Assembly: GCF_014695395.1 (NCBI RefSeq)
Contig: NZ_JACJOF010000025.1
Coordinates: forward strand, 1 to 64,000
Length of the DNA: 64,000 bases
Source: Nodosilinea sp. FACHB-131
Lineage (GTDB): Bacteria > Cyanobacteriota > Cyanobacteriia > Phormidesmidales > Phormidesmidaceae
Direction: 5' to 3'
Positions 28,618-35,358 of the stretch are shown piece by piece. Made by a program: the position numbers and the translations under genes. The notes under the pieces were generated by a model, which was not told the DNA's origin, searched no databases, and saw only the letters and a program-made list of their open reading frames with translations. Positions within the stretch are counted from its first letter, which is position 1. Each line of letters opens with the position of its first letter.

Positions 28618-29577
28618 ATGCCGAAAGACCTGCAATACTACGCCAAGAAGTTCGCGAAGCTGAACGTCAATAAGCATCGAGAGCGGGGGGCTGCACCTCA
28701 CAAGCCTGTGCTGTTGATCTCAGTGATGGAGCTGATCGAGCAGGGCAAGATTCGGTTAAATCAGGTGCCGCTGTCGCCAGAGCTAATCTCGACGTTTTTG
28801 AAGTATTGGCGCAGTTTGGTCAGAACCGATCATCGCTCGGATGTTTCACTGCCGTTTGTGCATTTGACGGGGGATGGGTTTTGGCACCTGGCGTTTTACC
28901 CCGATAGTGAAACGGCAACACCGACGGGGTTGGGCCGCAAAGGGGTGACGGCGGTGCGGCGCATTGTGCAATATGCGTGGTTGGACCCGGAGTTATTTGC
29001 AATATTGCAAGACCCAGGGCAGCGGGTGATTTTGCTGCGGGTGCTGATCGATAGCTGGTTTGCGGGGCGCTCATCTCAGATTGAGCAGCTATCATTAATC
29101 GATGAATTTGAGTCGGTGAAAACTCAGCTTTTGCGGGAGGGTGGCGCGACTTATAAGGTCGAAGATCTGAAGGATGAAGAGAATATCGTCGTCAGGAATG
29201 GGGCATTTCGCAAGATTGTGGTGTCGCTCTACGACCAGCGCTGCGCGTTTTGTGGGTTGAGCATTATTAGCGCTGATGGCCAAGACATTGTGGATGGTGC
29301 CCACATTAAGCCGTTTTCTGAGTTTAGGGATGATCGCTTTGTAAACGGGCTGGCACTCTGCAAGAACCACCACTGGGCGTTTGACCACGGTTGGTTTGGA
29401 GTGGATGACGACTACCGAATTTTGATTCCACCGGAGCGATTTGCGGAAGAGCCTGCGGTGGAGAGCAGAGAGATGGTGGCGTTTAGGGGAGAGGCGATTG
29501 GGCTACCGAGAGAAAGAGAGTATAGGCCGAGTCTAGAGGGGTTGAAGTGGCATCGGGAGAGGTGGGAGATGGGATAA
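28618..29577 (+). CDS. HNH endonuclease, restriction-type
   Basis: 319-aa protein with an N-terminal helical region and a C-terminal HNH nuclease domain: CAFCGLSI, then DGAHIKPFSEFRDD and NGLALCKNHHWAFDHGWFGVDD. This is the arrangement of a large family of putative HNH restriction endonucleases usually found as solitary or defence-associated genes. It lies on the same strand as xisHI, about 0.7 kb downstream, with no methyltransferase beside it. GC content is close to the neighbours. Confidence 0.88.
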   Translation: MPKDLQYYAKKFAKLNVNKHRERGAAPHKPVLLISVMELIEQGKIRLNQVPLSPELISTFLKYWRSLVRTDHRSDVSLPFVHLTGDGFWHLAFYPDSETATPTGLGRKGVTAVRRIVQYAWLDPELFAILQDPGQRVILLRVLIDSWFAGRSSQIEQLSLIDEFESVKTQLLREGGATYKVEDLKDEENIVVRNGAFRKIVVSLYDQRCAFCGLSIISADGQDIVDGAHIKPFSEFRDDRFVNGLALCKNHHWAFDHGWFGVDDDYRILIPPERFAEEPAVESREMVAFRGEAIGLPREREYRPSLEGLKWHRERWEMG

Positions 29578-30343
29578 AAGGTCTGTCCTTCAAATGCTTT
29601 TACCAAAAGCCAGAGGATCAAAAGCCCCTATCTCAGCCCTTATCAGCTCTCATTAGTGGCTAAAGTCTACTTCTTAGCTGCTAACGCTTATTGCCTAAAG
29701 CTTAAGACACAAATAAACCAGATTAATGCCTACTCCTTAGCCGCTAAGCAGTTCTGCTTAAGCATAAGTATAGTTCTCCAAAGCAGCTCAGGAGTTCTCG
29801 TTGGCCACAAAACAGTTCTCCTTAACAGCTTATGAGTTCTGAGGAGATAGTATGCCCCGACTATGGCCAGGTATGTTAAGTAAACGGACAACTTCGGTGA
29901 TGGCGATAGACCTCTACTCTCGCCCCTTATAAACCTGGAAAATCCTCTGTACGAGTGGGTTTCGATGTAGCTCCTCTCAACGAATCAGTGCCGCAGATGG
30001 TCGGTAAAGTAGAACTTCAAACTGGCAAAGTATGCCGCTTTCCGGGTTAATGGAAGGAAAGCCTCAGAATATGGGAGAAACCGTGAGCAGGCCATATAGC
30101 AACCCGGCTAATCGCGCGCGCAGGCAACTATTCAACCCGCAAGCATCCAGTAGGTTAAGGCCATTGAGCACTCAGTTTGATCGATAGACACTTCAGCTAC
30201 CTCCTAACAGTGTCATTCATCCTATGCAAAGTTGATATTTTAAGGAACAGGTTGATTGCAGGCGGTCTAACGGAATAGTTGAGCGGCAATAGGTAACTTT
30301 GGCTAAACAGCTAGGACAGTTTGCTCGCCGCTCCAACGAAGTG
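29578..30343. other. AT-richer noncoding region with decayed repeats
   Basis: No gene is visible in 766 bp. The segment is AT-richer than the flanking genes. A 24-bp direct repeat (20 of 24 identical) lies at 29661-29684 and 29724-29747, and the pair 29784-29799 / 29826-29841 (CAGCTCAGGAGTTCTC versus CAGCTTATGAGTTCTG) is a second. It marks the left edge of the fabF-thrS island. Confidence 0.5.
29661..29841. repeat. Imperfect direct repeats
   Basis: TAAAGTCTACTTCTTAGC and TAATGCCTACTCCTTAGC begin two 24-nt copies 63 nt apart with 4 differences; further on, AGTTCTCC-containing units occur several times. No coding frame crosses them. They may be remnants of a tandem array or a mobile-element end. 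Confidence 0.45.
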
Positions 30344-31606
30344 TTAGGTGTCGGACGAAAACTTTTGAAAGACAACTGTTGTGTTGTGCCCTCCAAAACC
30401 AAAAGCATTGGATAAGGCTACGTTTACCTCACCTGCTTGGGGTTTTGACAACGTATAATCGAGGTCAAGATCTGGACTGAGAGTCTCCACATTAATAGTT
30501 GGAGGAATCACGTTATATTGAATTGCAAGAATACTAGCAATCGCCTCAATCGCACCCGCGGCTCCTAGTAGATGTCCAGTCATACTTTTGGTTGCAGATA
30601 GCTTCATCTGAGCTGCATAAGTTCCAAAAATTTGCTTGATTGCATTTGACTCAGCTACATCTCCCAACTGTGTTGAGGTTGCATGCATATTGATGTAATC
30701 CACCATTTGAGGGGCTATGTTTGCGTCTTGAAGTGCCCGTTGCATAGCTAAGACTACCCCTACACCTGATGGATCAGGTGCTGCATAATGATACGCATCA
30801 GAAGAGGCTCCAAACCCTAATACTTCTGCGTAAATCTTGGCACCTCTTGCTTGGGCGTGGCTGCGTGTCTCAAGGATAATCGTCCCTGCGCCCTCACCGA
30901 CTACAAATCCATCACGATTAATATCAAAGGGACGACTCGCTGTTTTAGGCTCATCATTGCGTCCGGAAAGGGCACGCATGGCTGCAAAACCGCCTATCCC
31001 TAGTGGTGTAATAGGGGCTTCACTTCCACCACAAACGATAACATCAGCGTAGCCCTGCCGCAGCAGCAGCACCGCATCTCGAATCGCATCATTCCCAGTT
31101 GTACAGGCAGAAGTAACGCCATGATTAGGACCCTTGAGTCCATAGCGCATCGCTATCATTGCAGATGCCATATTACCGATCATCATCGGGATCATGAACG
31201 GTGATAGTGCATTAGCTCCCTTTTCCAATAGCACCCTAGCTTGCGTTTCTAACACTTGCAATCCACCGATGCCTGAGCCAAAGACCACACCCACGCGATC
31301 GCGTTCTTCTTTGGAAAACCCACTCAGCTCAAGCCCAGCATCCTCGACGGCTTGTTGAGCCGCTGCCAGTGCATACTGGCAAAACAAATCGAGCCTTCCG
31401 GCCTGCTTTCGTTCCATATAGTTCAAGGGATCAAATCCCTTCACTTCGCAAGCAAAGCGAGTTTTGAAGGAACTGGCATCAAAACGGGTAATTGGGGCAG
31501 CACCGCTCTCTCCGCGCATCATGGCTTTCCAGAAGGTGTCTACTGAGAGACCAATCGGGGTTACTGCCCCCAGTCCTGTCACTACAATCCGCTCTTGGGT
31601 TTGCAT
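30344..31606 (-). CDS. Beta-ketoacyl-ACP synthase II (FabF paralogue)
   Basis: 420-aa condensing enzyme. The catalytic Cys lies in SACTTGNDAI, the first His in INMHATSTQLGD, and the second in TKSMTGHLLGAAG; the C-terminus NAFGFGGHNTTVVF is classic. The Cys motif SACTTG differs from the usual ACATG of housekeeping FabF, and the gene is AT-richer than most of the window, so it is likely a second, acquired copy. It is divergently transcribed from a TetR gene with a palindromic operator between them, implying that TetR controls it. Confidence 0.92.
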   Translation of the reverse strand: MQTQERIVVTGLGAVTPIGLSVDTFWKAMMRGESGAAPITRFDASSFKTRFACEVKGFDPLNYMERKQAGRLDLFCQYALAAAQQAVEDAGLELSGFSKEERDRVGVVFGSGIGGLQVLETQARVLLEKGANALSPFMIPMMIGNMASAMIAMRYGLKGPNHGVTSACTTGNDAIRDAVLLLRQGYADVIVCGGSEAPITPLGIGGFAAMRALSGRNDEPKTASRPFDINRDGFVVGEGAGTIILETRSHAQARGAKIYAEVLGFGASSDAYHYAAPDPSGVGVVLAMQRALQDANIAPQMVDYINMHATSTQLGDVAESNAIKQIFGTYAAQMKLSATKSMTGHLLGAAGAIEAIASILAIQYNVIPPTINVETLSPDLDLDYTLSKPQAGEVNVALSNAFGFGGHNTTVVFQKFSSDT

Positions 31607-31650
31607 AGGCGATTAGAAGATTACAACTCTAGCTGGCTTTACTGTAGTAT

Positions 31651-31670
31651 AATACCGACCAATCGGTATT
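31651..31670. promoter_or_regulatory. TetR operator overlapping the divergent promoter
   Basis: AATACCGA-CCAA-TCGGTATT is a perfect 8-bp inverted repeat around a 4-nt centre, in the 76-bp gap between fabF (minus) and tetR (plus). A TATAAT -10 element (31648-31653) overlaps its left edge, so bound repressor would block the promoter. The half-site resembles those of many TetR/AcrR proteins that bind ACCGA...TCGGT palindromes. Confidence 0.8.
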
Positions 31671-31682
31671 TTTTGAAATCTC

Positions 31683-32294
31683 ATGGGTAAAGGCGACAAA
31701 ACTCGGCAAGACATTCTTCACAAGGTCGCTGTCCTTTTCAATGAGCAGGGCTATGGGGCAACGTCCATGCACGATATTACACGGGTGACAGGCATTCAGC
31801 GGGGAGGGATCTACAACCACTTCGACAGTAAAGAAGAGTTAGCCGTAGAGACATTCGAGTATGCTTGCTCTGTCTTGGCTCAACGGTTGAGGCAAGGTAT
31901 CAGCCGTCAGAAAACCGCCTTTGGTCAGTTAAAAGCGATCGCAACCAGCTTTGCCGAACTTTATACTCAGAATTCGCTGTTCCCTTGTGGCTGTCAGGTA
32001 CTTAACACGGCTGTTGAAGCGAAGCGGCAAATGCTCCCCCTGCGGCATAAAGCACAAGAGGCGATGAGCCAACTCAAAAAACTAATTGTGCAAACAATGC
32101 TTGAAGCGATCGAGCAAGGTGATTTACCAAATTCTATTGATACTGATGCTGTAGCAGCAATTTTTATATCAACGTTGGAAGGAGCAATGCTGTTGAGCGT
32201 TTTATACGATGACTCGACCTATCTTGATCATGCGGTTAGGCATCTCCACTGGTATATTGACACCTTGGCGCTAGATTCACATTCTTCTATATGA
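31683..32294 (+). CDS. TetR/AcrR family transcriptional regulator
   Basis: 203-aa repressor. The N-terminal helix-turn-helix is clear (TSMHDITRVTGIQRGGIYNHF, residues about 25-46), and the C-terminal part is an all-helical ligand domain with LFPCGCQVLNTAVE. This C-terminal style is common in regulators of NemR/AcuR type that sense small electrophiles or metabolites. It is divergent from fabF with the operator between them, so it should repress itself and fabF; the ligand is unknown. Confidence 0.9.
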   Translation: MGKGDKTRQDILHKVAVLFNEQGYGATSMHDITRVTGIQRGGIYNHFDSKEELAVETFEYACSVLAQRLRQGISRQKTAFGQLKAIATSFAELYTQNSLFPCGCQVLNTAVEAKRQMLPLRHKAQEAMSQLKKLIVQTMLEAIEQGDLPNSIDTDAVAAIFISTLEGAMLLSVLYDDSTYLDHAVRHLHWYIDTLALDSHSSI

Positions 32295-32488
32295 AGAAAA
32301 GCTTTACTACATGCGAGCGGAAAAGCTTTCAATGCGAAATCCGCTACAGTCTTCTTTGAATCACTTCCTTAAGCAAGAACCTGAATGCACCTAACGTTGC
32401 AGTTGAGTGGTGGCAAATAACTTCCGCATCCACACCAGCAGCTTTCAAAAGCCGCTTCAACTGAATTGTTAGATTGCACAGCTACAGT

Positions 32489-33220
32489 TTAGATTTTCTG
32501 AGCAGCAACGCATATCATTCCATTAATTGTTTCATTCCGAACCACTTGAAATCCTTCTTTTTGTAGCTGATCAAAAATCCAGTTTTTATTGATGCGTAAT
32601 TTCGGATAAGAACTAACATTCAATATCCATTGTTCTCCATCCTTTCGATAGAGTAGGTCGTAAACTTCCACAAAGTCTTCATGATACTCAAGAAAACAGG
32701 TGAGAATTGTAGACTCATCACTTCGGACAGGGATAAAACGCTGTGTTCCGCTAAGCTCTGTAGAAGCGTAGTCACGGAAAGTCAAAATCAGTTTACCATC
32801 TTTAACCAATGCACGTTTTACGTTTAAGAGCAAAGACTGGACTGAACTCAATGACTCCAAATGTGTCAGCGTGTCGCCCATGCAAACAATGACCTGCGCT
32901 TGCTCTTCGACATGCTTGGAGAAATTAAGAATGTCGTCATGAACCGTGCGGACAGGAAGATACTTGGCACGAGCACTCAATTCTGACAATAACGCTGCAC
33001 AAAAATCCACAGCAACGACTGAAAATCCCAACTCTGCTAATGGAATAGATTGAAATCCCGATCCTGCTCCTAAATCGATGGCTAATCCCCGCGGTGTTGA
33101 ATCAAGTCCAAGCTGACAGAAAAGGTCATGATTGAGTTTAAGTACCGTTTCTGGAGCGCCCGCCATCCAACTGTAAACAGAGGCAATCTGCTGATCATAG
33201 TGCTCTTTCGCTGTGTTCAT
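32489..33220 (-). CDS. SAM-dependent class I methyltransferase
   Basis: 243-aa Rossmann-fold methyltransferase. Motif I is AIDLGAGSGFQSI, the acidic end of beta-2 is VVAVDF, and ALVKDGKLILTFRDY fits the later core strand. The substrate cannot be predicted; the N-terminal YDQQIASVYSWMAG resembles small-molecule methyltransferases. It lies 85 bp downstream of the thrS paralogue on the same strand, so it probably shares the attenuated transcript. Codon use is AT-richer than the rest of the window. Confidence 0.82.
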   Translation of the reverse strand: MNTAKEHYDQQIASVYSWMAGAPETVLKLNHDLFCQLGLDSTPRGLAIDLGAGSGFQSIPLAELGFSVVAVDFCAALLSELSARAKYLPVRTVHDDILNFSKHVEEQAQVIVCMGDTLTHLESLSSVQSLLLNVKRALVKDGKLILTFRDYASTELSGTQRFIPVRSDESTILTCFLEYHEDFVEVYDLLYRKDGEQWILNVSSYPKLRINKNWIFDQLQKEGFQVVRNETINGMICVAAQKI

Positions 33221-33304
33221 TCTTCAACTCGATAATCTGATAACACTTCAGGTATAACCTCTAAATCTTGTTGCAGCTTGCGATTGCGCATCTTCTTCTG
33301 GCAA

Positions 33305-34546
33305 TCAGGGTGAGAAACCTAAGCTCGGCATGGCAAGATCTGCCAACATAAACTCAAGTTGAGCAAGGCTGATTTCTTGTTGTTCGACAGCACCCAAACA
33401 TCGAAGATTCAACGTTTGGCTCTTGGCTTCCTGCTCACCCACAATCGCAATTAACGGAACCCTGTGTTTAGAAAGATCCCGAATTTTCTTACTAATTGTT
33501 CGATCTTGATTGTGAAGTTCTACTCTAATCCCCAGGTGCTTGAGCCGAGAGAAAATCGTTTCTGCCCAGACCGATGCCTTATCAGAAATAGAGGCGATCG
33601 CAATCTGTGTCGGGGCAGCCCAAACGGGAAGGACACCGCGATGGTGTTCTAACAAAATGCCGATCCACCGCTCTAGCGACCCTAAAATTGCCTGATGCAG
33701 CATGACAGGGCGTTCTAGTTCCCCCCGTTCATTCACAAACGCTAACTCAAACACCTGAGGAAGGTTGAAATCAATTTGAAACGTGCCACACTGCCACGAT
33801 CGCCCCAACTGATCTTGCAAACTAATTTCGAGTTTTGGCCCATAAAATGCTCCTTCATTTGGAGCTAATTGGTAGCTGTGCCCGAGTGATTGAACCGCTT
33901 CGACTAACAACGACTCAGCGCGATCCCAGAGGTGATCAGAGCCAAGCCGTTGCTCAGGTCTCAGAGAAACTTGCAAGGAAAAGTGGTCATAGCCAAAGGC
34001 AGCGTACACCTGCTGCACCATTTTGAGGAAATTGCTAATTTCATGCTGCACATCAGATTCTCGGCAGAAGATATGAGCATCATCCTGAACAAACTGTCGT
34101 AGTCGCATACAGCCTGACAAGGTTCCAGAGAGTTCATTGCGATGACACATGCCAAACTCCATCAATCGCATCGGATGCTCTCGATAGCTGCGCTTGTGGG
34201 ACTGATAAATAGCGATGTGGGCAGGGCAAGACATGGGCTTGAGCGCATAGTCAGGGTTGAGGATGGATTGAGCTGAGTCATTGTTTGCGTCTGACTCTCC
34301 ACTACCCACCACAAACATGCCTTTGCGAAATTTTTCCCAATGCCCTGAACGTTCCCAGAGTGATCGGCTCAGCGCAATGGGCGATCGCACTTCTTCAAAG
34401 TTATAGGCTTGATAAACCTGTCGCATCAAGTTTTCAATGCTGCGAAAAAGCTGAAATCCTTGAGAGTGCCAAAATACCATTCCCGGACTATGCTCCTCAA
34501 AATGAAACAAGTCCATATCTCTTGCAAGTTCACGGTGATCCGCCAT
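33305..34546 (-). CDS. thrS: Threonyl-tRNA synthetase paralogue lacking the editing domains
   Basis: 413-aa class II synthetase that charges tRNA-Thr. It starts at the catalytic core: the TGS and N2 editing domains of full-length ThrRS (about 600-640 aa) are absent. The zinc-binding residues are present (Cys107 in PMSCPAH, His158 in DDAHIF, His284 in VMLHQAI), and the C-terminal ~105 residues are an anticodon-binding domain. The ATG at 34546 is chosen because AGGAGA precedes it at 9 nt; the open frame further upstream runs through the terminator hairpin. Known parallel: the Anabaena stress-induced T2 ThrRS has impaired proofreading. Two tandem Thr-rich leader/terminator modules precede it. 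Confidence 0.93.
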   Translation of the reverse strand: MADHRELARDMDLFHFEEHSPGMVFWHSQGFQLFRSIENLMRQVYQAYNFEEVRSPIALSRSLWERSGHWEKFRKGMFVVGSGESDANNDSAQSILNPDYALKPMSCPAHIAIYQSHKRSYREHPMRLMEFGMCHRNELSGTLSGCMRLRQFVQDDAHIFCRESDVQHEISNFLKMVQQVYAAFGYDHFSLQVSLRPEQRLGSDHLWDRAESLLVEAVQSLGHSYQLAPNEGAFYGPKLEISLQDQLGRSWQCGTFQIDFNLPQVFELAFVNERGELERPVMLHQAILGSLERWIGILLEHHRGVLPVWAAPTQIAIASISDKASVWAETIFSRLKHLGIRVELHNQDRTISKKIRDLSKHRVPLIAIVGEQEAKSQTLNLRCLGAVEQQEISLAQLEFMLADLAMPSLGFSP

Positions 34547-34579
34547 TTTAGTTTCTCCTGATGTAAAAGTAATTTGGCA

Positions 34580-34613
34580 ACAAAAAACCCTCCACTCTTG
34601 ACTCGGAGGGTTT
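34580..34613 (-). terminator. Attenuator terminator 2, just before thrS
   Basis: On the minus strand AAACCCTCC (34613-34605) pairs with GGAGGGTTT (34593-34585), a 9-bp stem with an 11-nt loop, and runs into six T. It lies 34 nt before the thrS ATG and after the second Thr-rich leader. Its CCCTCC arm is complementary to GGAGGG at the end of leader 2 (34648-34653), an alternative antiterminator pairing. Confidence 0.88.
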
Positions 34614-34641
34614 AGAAAAAATTGCGTATGCAATCTAATCG

Positions 34642-34716
34642 TCACGTCCCTCCTGGCGTGATGGTAGTGGTGGTATTAGTAGTTATTACAAGCAGCATTG
34701 TCAGCAACATGAGCAT
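34642..34716 (-). CDS. Thr-rich leader peptide 2 (thrL-like)
   Basis: 24-codon ORF with 9 Thr codons, six of them in the run VITTNTTTTIT, ending GGT before TGA. AAAGGA precedes the ATG. Codons GGA GGG near its end form the sequence complementary to the terminator arm. A ribosome stalled at the Thr run for lack of charged tRNA-Thr would leave that sequence free to pair and prevent termination. This is the logic of the E. coli thr leader, although no homology is implied. Too short for routine gene finding. Confidence 0.85.
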   Translation of the reverse strand: MLMLLTMLLVITTNTTTTITPGGT

Positions 34717-34728
34717 TCCTTTCCATTC

Positions 34729-34764
34729 AAAAACATTGCCCCCCAGATTTTGTCTGGAGGGCAA
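34729..34764 (-). terminator. Attenuator terminator 1
   Basis: On the minus strand TTGCCCTCCAGA (34764-34753) pairs over 12 bp (one G-U) with TCTGGGGGGCAA (34747-34736), loop CAAAA, followed by TGTTTTT. It sits between the two leader ORFs. Its CCCTCC is complementary to GGAGGG (34805-34810) inside leader 1. Confidence 0.9.
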
Positions 34765-34798
34765 CTAAAGTAGTAAGACTGTGTTTGTGTGCAGCGCC

Positions 34799-34861
34799 TT
34801 ACGACCCTCCTAGATGGATAGTTGGGGTAGTAGTGGTAGTAAGGGCGATCGCTACTCTCAT
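34799..34861 (-). CDS. Thr-rich leader peptide 1 (thrL-like)
   Basis: 20-codon ORF (ATG 34861, TAA at 34799-34801) with five consecutive Thr codons (residues 8-12) and a sixth at 14: ALTTTTTPTIHLGGS. GGA GGG codons again sit just before the stop. No strong Shine-Dalgarno is seen, which is common in cyanobacteria. A terminator follows 34 nt after the stop. It is the promoter-proximal of two similar modules. Confidence 0.82.
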   Translation of the reverse strand: MRVAIALTTTTTPTIHLGGS

Positions 34862-34891
34862 GGCGGGAGAAGTTCTGTTTTGATATATCTT

Positions 34892-34920
34892 CTCTAACTC
34901 AATTCTCTAGAAAATGTCAA
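34892..34920 (-). promoter_or_regulatory. Candidate promoter of the leader-thrS transcript
   Basis: Reading the minus strand, TTGACA (34920-34915) is a consensus -35, and 17 nt later TTAGAG (34897-34892) is a weak -10. Transcription would begin near 34885, about 25 nt before the first leader ATG. No Zur-box-like palindrome is obvious nearby. Confidence 0.45.
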
Positions 34921-35033
34921 GTACTTAGGAAAACTGAACAATATGTTTAGCAGGCTAACGGTGAAGTTGTGCGGCGGCAGATCACCTTGAGTGACCACTA
35001 ATAAACTCTGTACCATCCGCACCAACGCAATGC

Positions 35034-35323
35034 GTACGTCCAGCATGGGCGTGAACTAATGGGGTGAAAGTGCCCTGTGGAAGAACCAGCCATCCAAATG
35101 CTCGAAAGTCGCAGGAGCCAAGAGATGGACAACCACTAGCTTAAGGCAAGAGCGTTTCCGCAAGGAAGGGTTTGACACTCTAAAACGGAGTGGGACAGAC
35201 AAGGGGGTTGCCCAATTCGACCTTGGTGTGGGGATTCAGGCAGGGGAGGAGCCGTGGAGGGGAAACTCTCACGCACGGTTCCGGAGGCGGGCGGGTCTTG
35301 GTGAAAGGGCTCGCCTAGCTAAC
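35034..35323 (+). mobile_element. Degenerate ORF-less group II intron
   Basis: The 5' start GTACG followed by a CGTCC/GGGCG stem-loop, then GTGAACTAATGGGGTGAAAG, resembles bacterial group II domain I. Near the 3' end a textbook domain V occurs (35248-35282), then a domain VI-like stem (GCGGGTC with GGCTCGC) with a likely bulged A near 35317 and a 3' end at AC (35323). Total length of about 290 nt is far too short for domains I-VI plus an ORF. So most of domains I-IV and the reverse transcriptase are deleted, and this is an internally deleted relic in the plus orientation. Confidence 0.65.
35248..35282 (+). ncRNA. Group II intron domain V
   Basis: 35-nt helix: GGAGCCGTG pairs with CACGGTTCC (one G-U), a bulge (ACG) separates it from a 5-bp stem GAGGG/CTCTC closed by a GAAA tetraloop. 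The AGC catalytic triad is at 35250-35252. This matches the most conserved RNA structure of group II introns. Confidence 0.8.
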
Positions 35324-35326
35324 AGT

Positions 35327-35358
35327 CTAAGGCCGTCTAGAACCCTCAGGGGCCTTAG
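35327..35358. terminator. Hairpin at the 3' end of the kinase-cyclase gene
   Basis: CTAAGGCC (35327-35334) and GGCCTTAG (35351-35358) form a perfect 8-bp stem around 16 nt, overlapping the kinase-cyclase stop codon at 35355. No T-run is seen. It also abuts the intron 3' end, so its role is uncertain. Confidence 0.4.

Noticed and set aside
30131-30144. ATTCAACCCGCA shared with the window end (63988)
   Set aside because: A 12-nt match is expected by chance many times in a 64-kb window, and flanks are unrelated.
34969-34980. GTGCGG as the 5' end of the group II intron
   Set aside because: The domain I-like stem (CGTCC/GGGCG) and following conserved words begin directly after GTACG at 35034, which fits better.
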